Source: DASXZH01 sp963829965
GTDB lineage: Bacteria > Armatimonadota > Fimbriimonadia > Fimbriimonadales > Fimbriimonadaceae
Assembly: GCA_963829965.1 (NCBI GenBank)
Contig: CAWHLK010000022.1
Span: 124,001 to 188,000, forward strand
Direction: 5' to 3'
Length of the DNA: 64,000 bases
Part shown: one piece after another, positions 54,448-63,254 of the stretch
Layout of the letters: every line of letters starts with the position of its first letter
Position numbering within the stretch: position 1 is the stretch's first letter
Notes under the pieces: generated by a model
Database searches by the model: none
Told to the model about the DNA's origin: nothing
What the model saw: only the letters and a program-made list of their open reading frames with translations
Position numbers and translations under genes: made by a program

Positions 54448-55872
54448 ATGAATTTAAGAAAAGCCACCATGATAGTCCTTCCAACCCTTTTGCTTGTTGT
54501 CGGATGCCAGAGCAATGCCCCCGCGCCAAATGTCTCCTCCGCGCCGTCCAAGGCAAGCGCCGAGGCATCGGCCACGTCTGCGCCGACTGCACAGTCGGGG
54601 ACTCTCACGGGTTTCGCGGCTTTTGGCGATTGGTCCAGCGATGCGCCTGGCGTTCGTCGAAAAATCACGGCCGCCGATTTGCCGGCTCCGTTTGCCACCA
54701 CCAGCGCAAACAACGGCGCGAGGATGGTGCCCAAACCGAAAGACGCCTGGCCTCAAGCGCCGAAGGGATTTACGGTTGAGCTCTACTCGACAGGCTTGGC
54801 CAATCCGCGCGAGATCGTTACCGCTCCCAACGGCGATTTGTTTGTCGCCGAAAGCGGTGCGAACCGGATTCACGTCTTGCGAGGACTTAATCAGGACGGG
54901 CACGCGGCCACTAGCGAAATTTTTGCCACCGGACTGGAACAACCTTTTGGCATGGCGTTCTATCCGCCCGGAAACAATCCGAAGTGGCTTTATATCGGCA
55001 ATACGGGCTCGGTTGTCCGAATTCCCTATAAGAACGGCGACTTGCATGCGACCGGTCCGGCCCAAATGGTCGTGCCGGACATTCCAAGTGGCGGCCGTTT
55101 AACTGGGGGTGGCCACTGGACTCGAGACGTCCGCTTCAGCCCGGACGGCAAAACAATGTTCGTTTCCGTGGGCTCGGCCACCAATGTCGACGAGGGCAAC
55201 GACGCGAAAAGAGAATGGCACCGTGCGGACATTCTTGCCATCGAGCCCGACGGCAGGAACGAGCGCATTTACGCTTCTGGGATTCGAAACGCTGTTGGGT
55301 TGGCGATTAATCCGCAAACCGGCCAGTTGTGGTGTTCGGTCAACGAGCGAGACGCCCTCGGTGACGACACGCCTCCCGACTACATCACCCGAGTGACCCC
55401 CGGCGGGTTTTATGGCTGGCCCTGGTTTTATATCGGTGGCAATCAGGACCCGAGACATGCGGGAATGCACCCGGAACTTAAGGACAAGGTTCTGATTCCG
55501 GACGTGCTGGTGCAGGCTCACTCTGCCTCCCTCTGCATGACGTTCTACACGGGATCCACCTTCCCCGCCCAATATCATCTGGATGGCTTTGCGGCCGAGC
55601 ATGGGTCCTGGAATCGGTCCAAGCGGACTGGATACAAAGTGATCCGGGTTCCCCAGAAAAACGGAGTCCCAACCGGGGAATACGAAGACTTCCTGACCGG
55701 CTTCGTGACCCCAGACGGGAATGTTTGGGGACGGCCGGTGGGCGTCACCGTGGCACATGACGGCGCCTTGCTGGTGACGGACGACGGCACCAACTCAGTT
55801 TGGCGGGTACAAGCCGACATGATGCTGACCAAGGGCAAGACTCAGCCGGCACGTACTGTTCCTGCCCAATAG
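54448..55872 (+). CDS. PQQ-dependent sugar dehydrogenase-like lipoprotein (GSDH/sorbosone dehydrogenase type)
   Basis: 474 residues. The lipoprotein signal ends at LLVVGC (cysteine 20), followed by an Ala/Ser/Pro linker. The beta-propeller from about residue 105 has GFTVELYSTGLANPREIVTA, FVAESGANRIHVLRG, SGIRNAVGLAINPQTGQLWC and GGFYGWPWFYIGG, the hallmarks of soluble glucose/sorbosone dehydrogenase-like proteins. It probably oxidises a sugar or aldose with PQQ in the periplasm. No PQQ synthesis genes are in the window. The next gene starts five bases downstream. Confidence 0.85.
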   Translation: MNLRKATMIVLPTLLLVVGCQSNAPAPNVSSAPSKASAEASATSAPTAQSGTLTGFAAFGDWSSDAPGVRRKITAADLPAPFATTSANNGARMVPKPKDAWPQAPKGFTVELYSTGLANPREIVTAPNGDLFVAESGANRIHVLRGLNQDGHAATSEIFATGLEQPFGMAFYPPGNNPKWLYIGNTGSVVRIPYKNGDLHATGPAQMVVPDIPSGGRLTGGGHWTRDVRFSPDGKTMFVSVGSATNVDEGNDAKREWHRADILAIEPDGRNERIYASGIRNAVGLAINPQTGQLWCSVNERDALGDDTPPDYITRVTPGGFYGWPWFYIGGNQDPRHAGMHPELKDKVLIPDVLVQAHSASLCMTFYTGSTFPAQYHLDGFAAEHGSWNRSKRTGYKVIRVPQKNGVPTGEYEDFLTGFVTPDGNVWGRPVGVTVAHDGALLVTDDGTNSVWRVQADMMLTKGKTQPARTVPAQ

Positions 55873-55877
55873 ACAGG

Positions 55878-56555
55878 ATGGCGACTGTTGCCGATAAGGT
55901 TTTTCGGCTCAGCGAAGCGCTGCCGCCGGTTGAGGTGTTGGGTTCGGACGCGACGGTGGAAGAGCAGGCCCGAGCAATCCTGCATTTTGTGGTCGATCCC
56001 ATCCTCTCCGGCTCTTTCGATGCGGCCCAGCCCTTGCCGGTAAATCCCTCTCAATGCCCCAATTGTGACGAGCCCAGTTCTTCGACGAGGACTCCCTATT
56101 GCGGCCCCACCTGCCGGAATGTGGCGAGCTTTGTTCGCCAGTTTCGGGGTGCGCTTGCCGACGGCTCTCTGATGGAATATGAGCGGCAAGAGGCGATAGG
56201 ACAGGTGTTTTGGTATTTGACAGGCGGCGGGCGGCCCCTGCGTCAAAAGCTTGTGCTGGAGCGAACGCGCAACGATGTTTTCAAGAAGGCCGGCGGCCTT
56301 TGTGCCGTTTGCGGCGCTCCCGCTACCTGTATAGACCATTTATTAAGTGGGTGCAACCGGCCCATCAATCTTCAGGCGACCTGTGAGCCGTGCTGCAAGA
56401 CACGCCCTTTTGGAGACACTCGTGTTTCCAGCCATCAGCTTTTTGTAGAATCCGTTCGGGAGTTCGTTGTGAGGATCGGCTCTCCTGAGCCGGTTCGCTG
56501 TTGCGATGATCCTGCCAACTGGGATTGGCGCGCTTACGTGAAGCAGAGGGCCTAG
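55878..56555 (+). CDS. Zinc-binding protein with HNH-like motif
   Basis: 226 residues from ATG 55878. Two cysteine pairs at about residues 60-80 (QCPNCDEPSSS, then YCGPTCRNV) form a zinc ribbon. At about 140-180, RTRNDVFKKAGGLCAVCGAP, ATCIDHLLSGCNRPINLQ and ATCEPCCKTR have the C-x2-C...DH...N...C-x2-C pattern of HNH nucleases, although the usual D/E-HH is reduced to DH. It could be a degenerate HNH nuclease or a zinc adaptor. It follows the sugar dehydrogenase gene closely, which is an unusual partner. Confidence 0.6.
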   Translation: MATVADKVFRLSEALPPVEVLGSDATVEEQARAILHFVVDPILSGSFDAAQPLPVNPSQCPNCDEPSSSTRTPYCGPTCRNVASFVRQFRGALADGSLMEYERQEAIGQVFWYLTGGGRPLRQKLVLERTRNDVFKKAGGLCAVCGAPATCIDHLLSGCNRPINLQATCEPCCKTRPFGDTRVSSHQLFVESVREFVVRIGSPEPVRCCDDPANWDWRAYVKQRA

Positions 56556-56583
56556 CTTTGGAAGCAAATTGTCGACGGGATTC

Positions 56584-57258
56584 CTACGGGCAGGAGGTTA
56601 GGTCCGGGGAGCCAAAGACCCAGCCGTTCGCGGCCAATGCGCCGGGCAGGATGAACTTGCCGTGGCCATCCACGAAGCTACCGTTGGAGCCGTTGGTGTG
56701 TCGAGTGGACATGTTGTTGCCAGGATACAGGAAGTAGCCGTCGTCGGTGGAATCGGACGCCGCGTTGCTGTCCGCCTCTTCGTTGAAAAAGAGGAAACTG
56801 GACGAGTCGTCGATTTGGCTTGCGTTTTTGCCGTGGGCGACGCCGCCCGCCTGGTCGGTGGTGCAGTAGTTGTCGCTATAGGAGTTGCCGGAGATCTTGC
56901 CCTTGGGATCCATTGGGCAGACAAAGATTGCCGCGTTCTTAACGTAAGGGTATACCGAGCCCTGCTGGGGGACGTAGGCTGCTGGAGTCTGGCCGTCATC
57001 CGCGGGGAAGCGACTGTAGAACATCCATCCACCCTCCAGTCCCGCGCCGGCGCCGCTATTTGCCGCGCCGGGAAGCATGTCGTCGTAATCGTTCTGGTAC
57101 ATGACTGCCGCGAGCGTGATCTGTTTGAGATTACTCAGGCACGAAATCTTGTAGGCAGCCGCTTTGGCCCCGGCGAAAACCGGAAACAGAATGGCGGCAA
57201 GAATCGCGATGATCGCGATCACGACAAGCAGTTCGATCAGGGTAAATCCCTTCTTCAT
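56584..57258 (-). CDS. Type II secretion/type IV pilin-like protein (DUF1559)
   Basis: 224 residues. The N-terminus MKKGFTLIELLVVIAIIAIL is a prepilin signal, cleaved after Gly4 and methylated at Phe5. After the helix come SCLSNLKQITLAAVMYQNDY and, near the C-terminus, HTNGSNGSFVDGHGKF, the H-x9-DG motif. Large families of such pseudopilins are typical of Planctomycetes, Lentisphaerae and Armatimonadota, which informs the taxonomic guess. Assembly genes are not nearby. Confidence 0.9.
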   Translation of the reverse strand: MKKGFTLIELLVVIAIIAILAAILFPVFAGAKAAAYKISCLSNLKQITLAAVMYQNDYDDMLPGAANSGAGAGLEGGWMFYSRFPADDGQTPAAYVPQQGSVYPYVKNAAIFVCPMDPKGKISGNSYSDNYCTTDQAGGVAHGKNASQIDDSSSFLFFNEEADSNAASDSTDDGYFLYPGNNMSTRHTNGSNGSFVDGHGKFILPGALAANGWVFGSPDLTSCP

Positions 57259-57332
57259 ATAAGCACCAATAGATTAGATGGTTGACCTGCGTTTGCGGTT
57301 CAGGAACTTCCAGTGATAGACTCCAACAACTT

Positions 57333-57971
57333 ATGAGATGGACAGTTTCTGTGCCAGGAGGCGAGGTTCCTATCCTTGCCGATGACGAGGGCTCCGGCTC
57401 CGTCCTAATCCTGGCCCACGGCGCAGGCGGGCATATGGAGCAGAGGACGGTGGAATGGTTGGCCGGCATTGCCCGCTCGAGCGGGCTCCGGGTGGCGCGG
57501 TTCAACTTTCTCTACAAGGCGCAGGGACGCTCTATGCCGGACCGGATGCCGGTTTTAATGGCGACTTACCGGGCCGTGATTGCCTCCGTTCGCGAGCAGT
57601 TACAGCCGGACCGCCTGATTATTGGCGGACACTCGATGGGCGGTCGAACGGCTTCGATGATTGCTTCCGAGGGCGATATTGCCGATGGGTTATTGCTCTT
57701 CGGATATCCGCTTCATCCAGCGGGCAAGCCGGAGAAACTGCGCGATGCCCACTTTGCCTCGATCAAGACCCCGACCCTGCAGCTCAACGGCACTGAGGAC
57801 GAGCTCTGCAGGAAAGACATGATGGACCGGGTGTTTTCTGCCCTTGACCCGAGATTCTGGATATTGCACTGGATCGAGGGGGCTGATCACAGCTATTCGG
57901 TGAGCAAAGCTTCAGGGAGAAAGCGGAAGGACGTCGAGGAAGAGATGGCTCAGGCAATAAAAGATTGGTAG
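57333..57971 (+). CDS. Alpha/beta-hydrolase, COG3571-like
   Basis: 212 residues from ATG 57333. GSGSVLILAHGAGGHMEQRT is the HG oxyanion segment, S101 in GGHSMGGRTASM the nucleophile, and NGTEDELC with GADHSYSV give the acid and base. It is cytoplasmic, with no signal peptide. Relatives are small KANL3/Tex30-like hydrolases of unknown substrate. A TAGACT box is ten bases upstream of the ATG. Confidence 0.82.
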   Translation: MRWTVSVPGGEVPILADDEGSGSVLILAHGAGGHMEQRTVEWLAGIARSSGLRVARFNFLYKAQGRSMPDRMPVLMATYRAVIASVREQLQPDRLIIGGHSMGGRTASMIASEGDIADGLLLFGYPLHPAGKPEKLRDAHFASIKTPTLQLNGTEDELCRKDMMDRVFSALDPRFWILHWIEGADHSYSVSKASGRKRKDVEEEMAQAIKDW

Positions 57972-58162
57972 CGAAGCCACTCTCCGACGCCCTGCTGAAC
58001 ATGGAAAGACCTGGCGCCACGCCCTACGACATGGAAGGCAAATTTGCTAGGATTTGAACCTCAATCCTATGAAAAACCCGGTGATCTTAATGATTCTATT
58101 TTGAACTTGCCAACAATCCAAACAAGCCCCGCCGGGAGAATAGAGGGAGGGGATTTGGAGGG

Positions 58163-58365
58163 ATGTTATCGCAAATTCAATTCAAGCGGCCCAGACCGCA
58201 CAAGTCAACGCACCTACATCGAGCCCGGTTTCCAAAAAGGATTCTGACGGGGACGGAGACAAGTCTGGCGGCGCAGCCAAAGTCGGCCCCGCAGTTCTCT
58301 TAAGTCTCTCGAACACAAAGGCTAACGACGCTGCGCAAGGCGACCCGGATGGCGACGGGCATTAA
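58163..58365 (+). CDS. Small acidic repeat protein, apparent frameshift at the start
   Basis: A clear coding frame ends at TAA 58363-58365: VIANSIQAAQTAQVNAPTSS, then KKDSDGDGDKSGGAAKVGPA, then QGDPDGDGH. It has no start codon of its own; ATG 58163, preceded by GGGAGGGG, lies one base out of phase right at the second codon, so one base is probably missing there. It resembles the small DSDGDxD-rich proteins found in many environmental bacteria. The aspartate-rich motif could bind calcium. The rest of 57972-58508 shows no other gene. Confidence 0.45.
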
Positions 58366-58508
58366 GCCTTAGATTTTCAAAGGGCGGCACCCCAGCCCCA
58401 AAAAGGTCGGGAATCCCTATTTAACGGCGGCAAACTTTGATTGAAGGTGGCGTGAAGATCCGAGATATCCTTAGCGCCACTTTCAGTCGTTTCAAACCTA
58501 TCAGCCAT

Positions 58509-59966
58509 TTAGGCAACAATGTCGTGCACGATATTGCCGTACACGTCGGTGAGCCTGAAATCTCTTCCCGCATAGCGGTAGGTCAGCTTCGTGTGATCGA
58601 AGCCCAGCAAGAACAAGATCGTCGCGTGCAGGTCGTGCACGTGGACCGGGTTGGTCACCGCTTGGAAGCCGAAATCGTCGGTCGCGCCGTAGACCGTTCC
58701 GCCTTTCACACCGCCGCCGGCCAGCCAATAGGTGAAGCCGTAGTGGTTGTGGTCGCGGCCATTCATCTTACCGGCGTTTGATCCTGGCGTCGGCAGTTCG
58801 ACCGTAGGAGTTCGGCCGAATTCTCCTCCCCAAATCACGAGCGTGTCGTCCAGCATGCCGCGCTGTTTCAGATCGGTTAACAAAGCGCCAATGGCCTGAT
58901 CCGATTCATGGGCCAGGTTTCGGTGCGCGTCGGCCAGGTCATCGTGGCTGTCCCAGGGTTGGCCCGCGCCGTGGTAGAGCTGGATGAAACGCACTCCGCG
59001 CTCGGCTAGCCGCCTCGCGATCAGGCATTGGCGGGCGAAATTCCCGGGGCCGTACATCTCGCGAGTTGCCTGAGATTCCCGGCCGGTGTCAAAGGCGTCG
59101 GTGGCCTCGGTTTGCATTCGGGCCGCCAATTCGAAAGACTGCATACGGGATTCAAGGGCTTGGTCACGGTCGCGGCCCACTTGATACATTTTGTTCAGCC
59201 TCTGGACAAGGTTGAGCTGTTCTTGCTGGTCGTCGCCAAGCGTGTAATGGTCGCGGATGTTCTCAATGATCTTGTCCATGTCTGTCTGGTTCGGGTCGAT
59301 ATAGGTCCCCGCCAGCACCCCTGGCAAGAACCCTGCCTGCCAGTTTTGGGATTCCTGGATCGGATATCCGGAGGGGCACATGGAGATGAAGCCGGGCAGG
59401 TTTTGGTTCTCCGTTCCGAGACCATAAAGAACCCAAGAGCCCATAGACGGCCGCACAACGCGGGCCGCACCACAGTTCATGAGCATAAGGCTCGGCTCAT
59501 GGTTGGGCACGTCGGCGTGCATCGAGCGAATGATGCACATATCGTCCACGTGCTTAGCCACGTTCGGGAAGATTTCGCTGATTTCGATCCCGGACTGGCC
59601 GGCCCTGTTGAACTTATAGGGCGAGGGGAACGCGGCGCCGGTTTTGCGCTCGGTGGGAAGTTGGAGCGGGATCGCCTTTCCGGAGTACTTGTCGAGCATC
59701 GGTTTGGGATCAAATGTGTCCACTTGTGAGGGGCCGCCGTTCATGAACAGAAAGATGACGCGCTTGGCTCTCGCCTTCAGGGGTGGCGATTTGGGCGAAA
59801 GCGGGTTGAATGTCTGCACGTTTTTGTTTGGCCCGGAAGCCAAAGCCGATTCGCCCAGGAGTCCCATCAGACCGAGAGTGGCGAAGCCGTTGCCCATTCG
59901 CCCCAAGAGTTGGCGACGGGTGAGAAACATGTCTTCTAAATGGCTGTTATGGTCGAAGTTGGACAT
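58509..59966 (-). CDS. DUF1501 protein (sulfatase-like fold, Tat-type signal)
   Basis: 485 residues. LTRRQLLGRMGNGFATLGLM is a twin-arginine signal. RVIFLFMNGGPSQVDTFDPK, VIWGGEFGRTPTVE and DHNHYGFTYWLAGGGVKGG are DUF1501 signatures in the alkaline phosphatase/sulfatase superfamily. It forms a standard gene pair with the PSD1 cytochrome-domain gene upstream, separated by 13 bases. In Planctomycetes and Verrucomicrobia such pairs are associated with polysaccharide breakdown, but no activity is established. Confidence 0.92.
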   Translation of the reverse strand: MSNFDHNSHLEDMFLTRRQLLGRMGNGFATLGLMGLLGESALASGPNKNVQTFNPLSPKSPPLKARAKRVIFLFMNGGPSQVDTFDPKPMLDKYSGKAIPLQLPTERKTGAAFPSPYKFNRAGQSGIEISEIFPNVAKHVDDMCIIRSMHADVPNHEPSLMLMNCGAARVVRPSMGSWVLYGLGTENQNLPGFISMCPSGYPIQESQNWQAGFLPGVLAGTYIDPNQTDMDKIIENIRDHYTLGDDQQEQLNLVQRLNKMYQVGRDRDQALESRMQSFELAARMQTEATDAFDTGRESQATREMYGPGNFARQCLIARRLAERGVRFIQLYHGAGQPWDSHDDLADAHRNLAHESDQAIGALLTDLKQRGMLDDTLVIWGGEFGRTPTVELPTPGSNAGKMNGRDHNHYGFTYWLAGGGVKGGTVYGATDDFGFQAVTNPVHVHDLHATILFLLGFDHTKLTYRYAGRDFRLTDVYGNIVHDIVA

Positions 59967-59979
59967 CCTGTTTTCCTTG

Positions 59980-62910
59980 CTAATCGATAAACATGAACTC
60001 GTTCGTCATCATGAGCGCCTGAGTATACAAAACGAGGCGGGTGAGAACCTGTGCGCCGGGCGGGCTAACTTCCGAAGCCGCCCAACTGTCCGATCCGCTG
60101 ATACTTTGGATCGTGGGCGCCCAGGAGAAAGAGTCGTAACCGTCGTTGGTCTTGGGGTCCACCACAAAGTCGATGGTATCACCCTTTTGAACAGAAACGG
60201 AGGCAATTTCAGTTTTGGCTTGGGAATGAAAGACCTGCCACTCACCAAGGATGCCGCTTCTGCTGGAAACGATTCGGCCGCGGACGCCATCGCCCTTGTC
60301 CTGGCCGTGGCCCAAGGTTCCGGAAATGCTGATCTTCATGTTGGCGGGAGCAGTCCAGCGGCGAATCACCGCATGCGCCTGGTCGTGGCCAGGGTGGCCG
60401 CCGACTGTGTTGAGCACCAGATAACCCAATTTGGGGTCGGGAAAGACCTTGCTCACATGGTAGCTGTTGTCGCTGAAGACGGTCATCGGCGTGAAGGAGA
60501 TCACCCGGCCCTTCGTGGGGTCGCATTCGCCGTATCCGTAGCTCCAGATGTTTGCGGGCGACGGAACGGTGCCGCCCGATTGGGACCTTAGATACTGGAG
60601 ACCAACCGACAGTTCCTCTGCGCTTGGCGAGCGTTCAAACAAAAGGCGATAAAGCTCCTGGATTCTCTGCTTGTCGTCCTTGGAGTTCTTAACATCTGCC
60701 CGTTGGTCCAGAGCCTGAGCAGATTCGACGACGAAGGGTGAGTTCATGAAGAAGAGCGCTTGCTGGGGCACGGTGGTCATGAACCGCTTGGAACTGGTGG
60801 TGTCAGGGGTAGCGAAATCGAAGGTGCGGAAAATGCCAGGCAGGTTTTGGCGCTCGATGTATCCGTAAACGGCCCTGCGCGGCGTAAAGGGCTCGCTCCA
60901 AAGATCGACGGATTTGCCGCCGAGGTCTTTGAGATCCAGCTTTCCGGAATCGTCCATGAGCGTGTCCCGCATCTGCTCGAGATCCAAGCGCCGTCGGTTC
61001 ATTCGCTCGAAATCCCGGTTCTCGGGATCGATCGACATATCCTGAGCGGAAACGGCGGCGGATTCCTGATAGGTCGCGGACATCACGATCGTCTTCTGCA
61101 TCTTCTTGATCGACCAGCCGTTCTCCATGAAGGTGGCGGCCAGGTAATCGAGAAGGGCCGGGTTGCTGGGCTTTTCGCCTTGGTGCCCGAAATCCGACGT
61201 GGTTGCCACAATGCCCGCACCGAAATGATCCTGCCACAAGCGATTGACAAAAACCCGCGCGGTGAGCGGATTGGTCTTCGACGCAATTGCCTCGGCAAGC
61301 TCCAGACGGCCGCTGTCCTTATCCCAATGCGGACGGTCGCTGCTGGTTGAAAGGGCAAGCAAGAACCTGCGGGGTGCTTCCGGTCCGTGATTCTCCGGCT
61401 TGCCCCTTAGAAAAACATAGCTGTCGTGAGGGTTGCGATCCACCATCGCCATCGCAAGTTCCGGCTTGGCGGGCGCGTGCGCTTCCAAGTCCCCCCGATC
61501 TTTGGTCATTTGCTTGATCTGGGTTATGGCAGCGGGGTCAAAAGCCGGCATCAGCTTGTTCAGACTGTCGCCGGTAGGAGGGGCATTCTCGCCCAGCGCT
61601 TGAAGAACCTGCCTCTGTTCGGCAGTAATTGATTTGGCCTCTTCCGGGTCCTGCAGCTTCTTGCGCAATAACTTGGTTTGATCCAGCGTCAGAGCCTCGA
61701 ATTTGTTGGAGATGTCGGCTAGCTTGGCGGTGTACTGCTCCCATGGCTGGTTGACGGACTTATCGGAGATCGGAATTTCTTTCTCCGCCGAGGAGGCAAA
61801 CACCGAATAGAGCGAGTAGTAGTCCTGAGTCGGAATGGGGTCGAACTTGTGATCGTGACAGCGGGCGCAGGCTACCGTGAACGCTTCGAACCCTCGCATG
61901 GTGACGTCGATACGGTCGTCGATGATGTCCGGTTCGCTATCTAGAAACCGCCTGCCTAACGTTAAGAAACCGAGGGCGGCGAGGGGTTTCGGGTCTTCCC
62001 CGCTTTGCACCTGCTGTAGGCGGTCCGCCGCAAGCTGCTGAATGATGAATTGGTCGTAGGGGAGGTCTTTGTTGAACGCCTCGATCAGCCAATCGCGATA
62101 GGTGTAAGCGTTGTAGTAGTTGCGGTCCTGATCAAACACGTAGCCCTTGGTGTCTGCGTAGCGGGCCACGTCCATCCAGTGCCGCGCCCATCGCTCGCCA
62201 TAATGGGGCGAGGCCAGCAGGCGGTCAACCACTTTCTCGTAGGCGCCTTGGGATTTGTCTGCGAGGAATGCGTCCATTTCCTCGGGGGTGGGGGGAAGGC
62301 CGGTGAGATCGTAAGTAACGCGGCGCAATAGGGAGCGCTTGTCCGCGGGTGGCGACGGTTTGAGCTTCTTGGCTTCCAGGTCCGCGAGAACGTAGGCGTC
62401 CAGCGGCTGTTGCACCCACTTCGCGTTATGGACCTTGGGCATGGGGGGCATTTTCACGGGCTGAAGCGACCACAGAACCGGAGCGGGAGCCTTCTCGGAT
62501 CCGCTCGGCCAGGGTGCGCCCATTTTCACCCAGGCAACCAGCGCGTCCACTTGCGCCGGTTTTAGAACCCCGCCTTGGGGCATTTTGAGCCTGCCGGTTT
62601 GACGTACCGCCTGAACCAGGAGGCTCTTGTCCGGATCCCCGGGAACGATGGAGGCGCCAGATCCCCCTCCCTTTAGAATGGCGGCTTGGGAATCCAGGCG
62701 AAGGCCGGCCAGTTGAGTTTGCGGACCGTGGCAGGCGTAGCAGTTCTCCGCAAGGATCGGGCGAATGTTGGTTTCAAAGAAAGTGACCTGGGCCGCGGTT
62801 GCTTGGGCAGGGGCGGCCGGAACCTGGGATTGGGCGATGGCGAAGGAAAGACAGCCGGCGCTCAGGATAAAGCCGGCGGCGGTCCCCCATGGGCGTTTTC
62901 TTATCTTCAT
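59980..62910 (-). CDS. PSD1 and planctomycete cytochrome C domain protein (PSCyt1-DUF1549-DUF1553)
   Basis: 976 residues with a signal peptide. PSCyt1 carries the heme c site C57-Y-A-C60-H61 in ILAENCYACHG. DUF1549 follows (VDRLLASPHYGERWARHWMD with VARYADTKGY), ending in the second CxxCH, ACARCHDHKFDPIPTQDYYS. DUF1553 is next (ELAEAIASKTNPLTARVFVN and RLWQDHFGAGIV). The C-terminal 150 residues look like a beta-sandwich. It is probably a periplasmic diheme protein that works with the DUF1501 partner encoded after it. Confidence 0.94.
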   Translation of the reverse strand: MKIRKRPWGTAAGFILSAGCLSFAIAQSQVPAAPAQATAAQVTFFETNIRPILAENCYACHGPQTQLAGLRLDSQAAILKGGGSGASIVPGDPDKSLLVQAVRQTGRLKMPQGGVLKPAQVDALVAWVKMGAPWPSGSEKAPAPVLWSLQPVKMPPMPKVHNAKWVQQPLDAYVLADLEAKKLKPSPPADKRSLLRRVTYDLTGLPPTPEEMDAFLADKSQGAYEKVVDRLLASPHYGERWARHWMDVARYADTKGYVFDQDRNYYNAYTYRDWLIEAFNKDLPYDQFIIQQLAADRLQQVQSGEDPKPLAALGFLTLGRRFLDSEPDIIDDRIDVTMRGFEAFTVACARCHDHKFDPIPTQDYYSLYSVFASSAEKEIPISDKSVNQPWEQYTAKLADISNKFEALTLDQTKLLRKKLQDPEEAKSITAEQRQVLQALGENAPPTGDSLNKLMPAFDPAAITQIKQMTKDRGDLEAHAPAKPELAMAMVDRNPHDSYVFLRGKPENHGPEAPRRFLLALSTSSDRPHWDKDSGRLELAEAIASKTNPLTARVFVNRLWQDHFGAGIVATTSDFGHQGEKPSNPALLDYLAATFMENGWSIKKMQKTIVMSATYQESAAVSAQDMSIDPENRDFERMNRRRLDLEQMRDTLMDDSGKLDLKDLGGKSVDLWSEPFTPRRAVYGYIERQNLPGIFRTFDFATPDTTSSKRFMTTVPQQALFFMNSPFVVESAQALDQRADVKNSKDDKQRIQELYRLLFERSPSAEELSVGLQYLRSQSGGTVPSPANIWSYGYGECDPTKGRVISFTPMTVFSDNSYHVSKVFPDPKLGYLVLNTVGGHPGHDQAHAVIRRWTAPANMKISISGTLGHGQDKGDGVRGRIVSSRSGILGEWQVFHSQAKTEIASVSVQKGDTIDFVVDPKTNDGYDSFSWAPTIQSISGSDSWAASEVSPPGAQVLTRLVLYTQALMMTNEFMFID

Positions 62911-63254
62911 TTAACCAAGCACCAAAGGCGAGCAACTGCAAGCTACTGATCTTTCGACGCCTTAGTTCCGCAAAGACGTTGGAGACGTTGCGATGTTCTC
63001 CGTGAAGCAGGCGACTGGCTGATGGCCCACTATATTTTGCGCATGTTTGATGCACCGCCTCCCGGTGTGCGGGTTGTGGGCGGCAACGACCGGTGGTATC
63101 GCACCACTCAACCACCGACTACCCGGGTTTCATCCCTCCGGCATGGAGAGCGAAATCTCTGTATGAGTGGACCAAGTTCAAATTTAGAAGAATCGTAAAG
63201 AGGCCGGCGTAGAAATATACGCATGCAAGCTTTACTGTTTTTGCGAGATAGATC
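62911..63254. other. Intergenic region, no firm gene
   Basis: The only sizeable frame is a 58-codon ORF at 63022-63198 (MAHYILRMFDAPPPGVRVVG), without a ribosome-binding site or known family. No clear promoter, RNA or terminator was seen. Confidence 0.3.
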
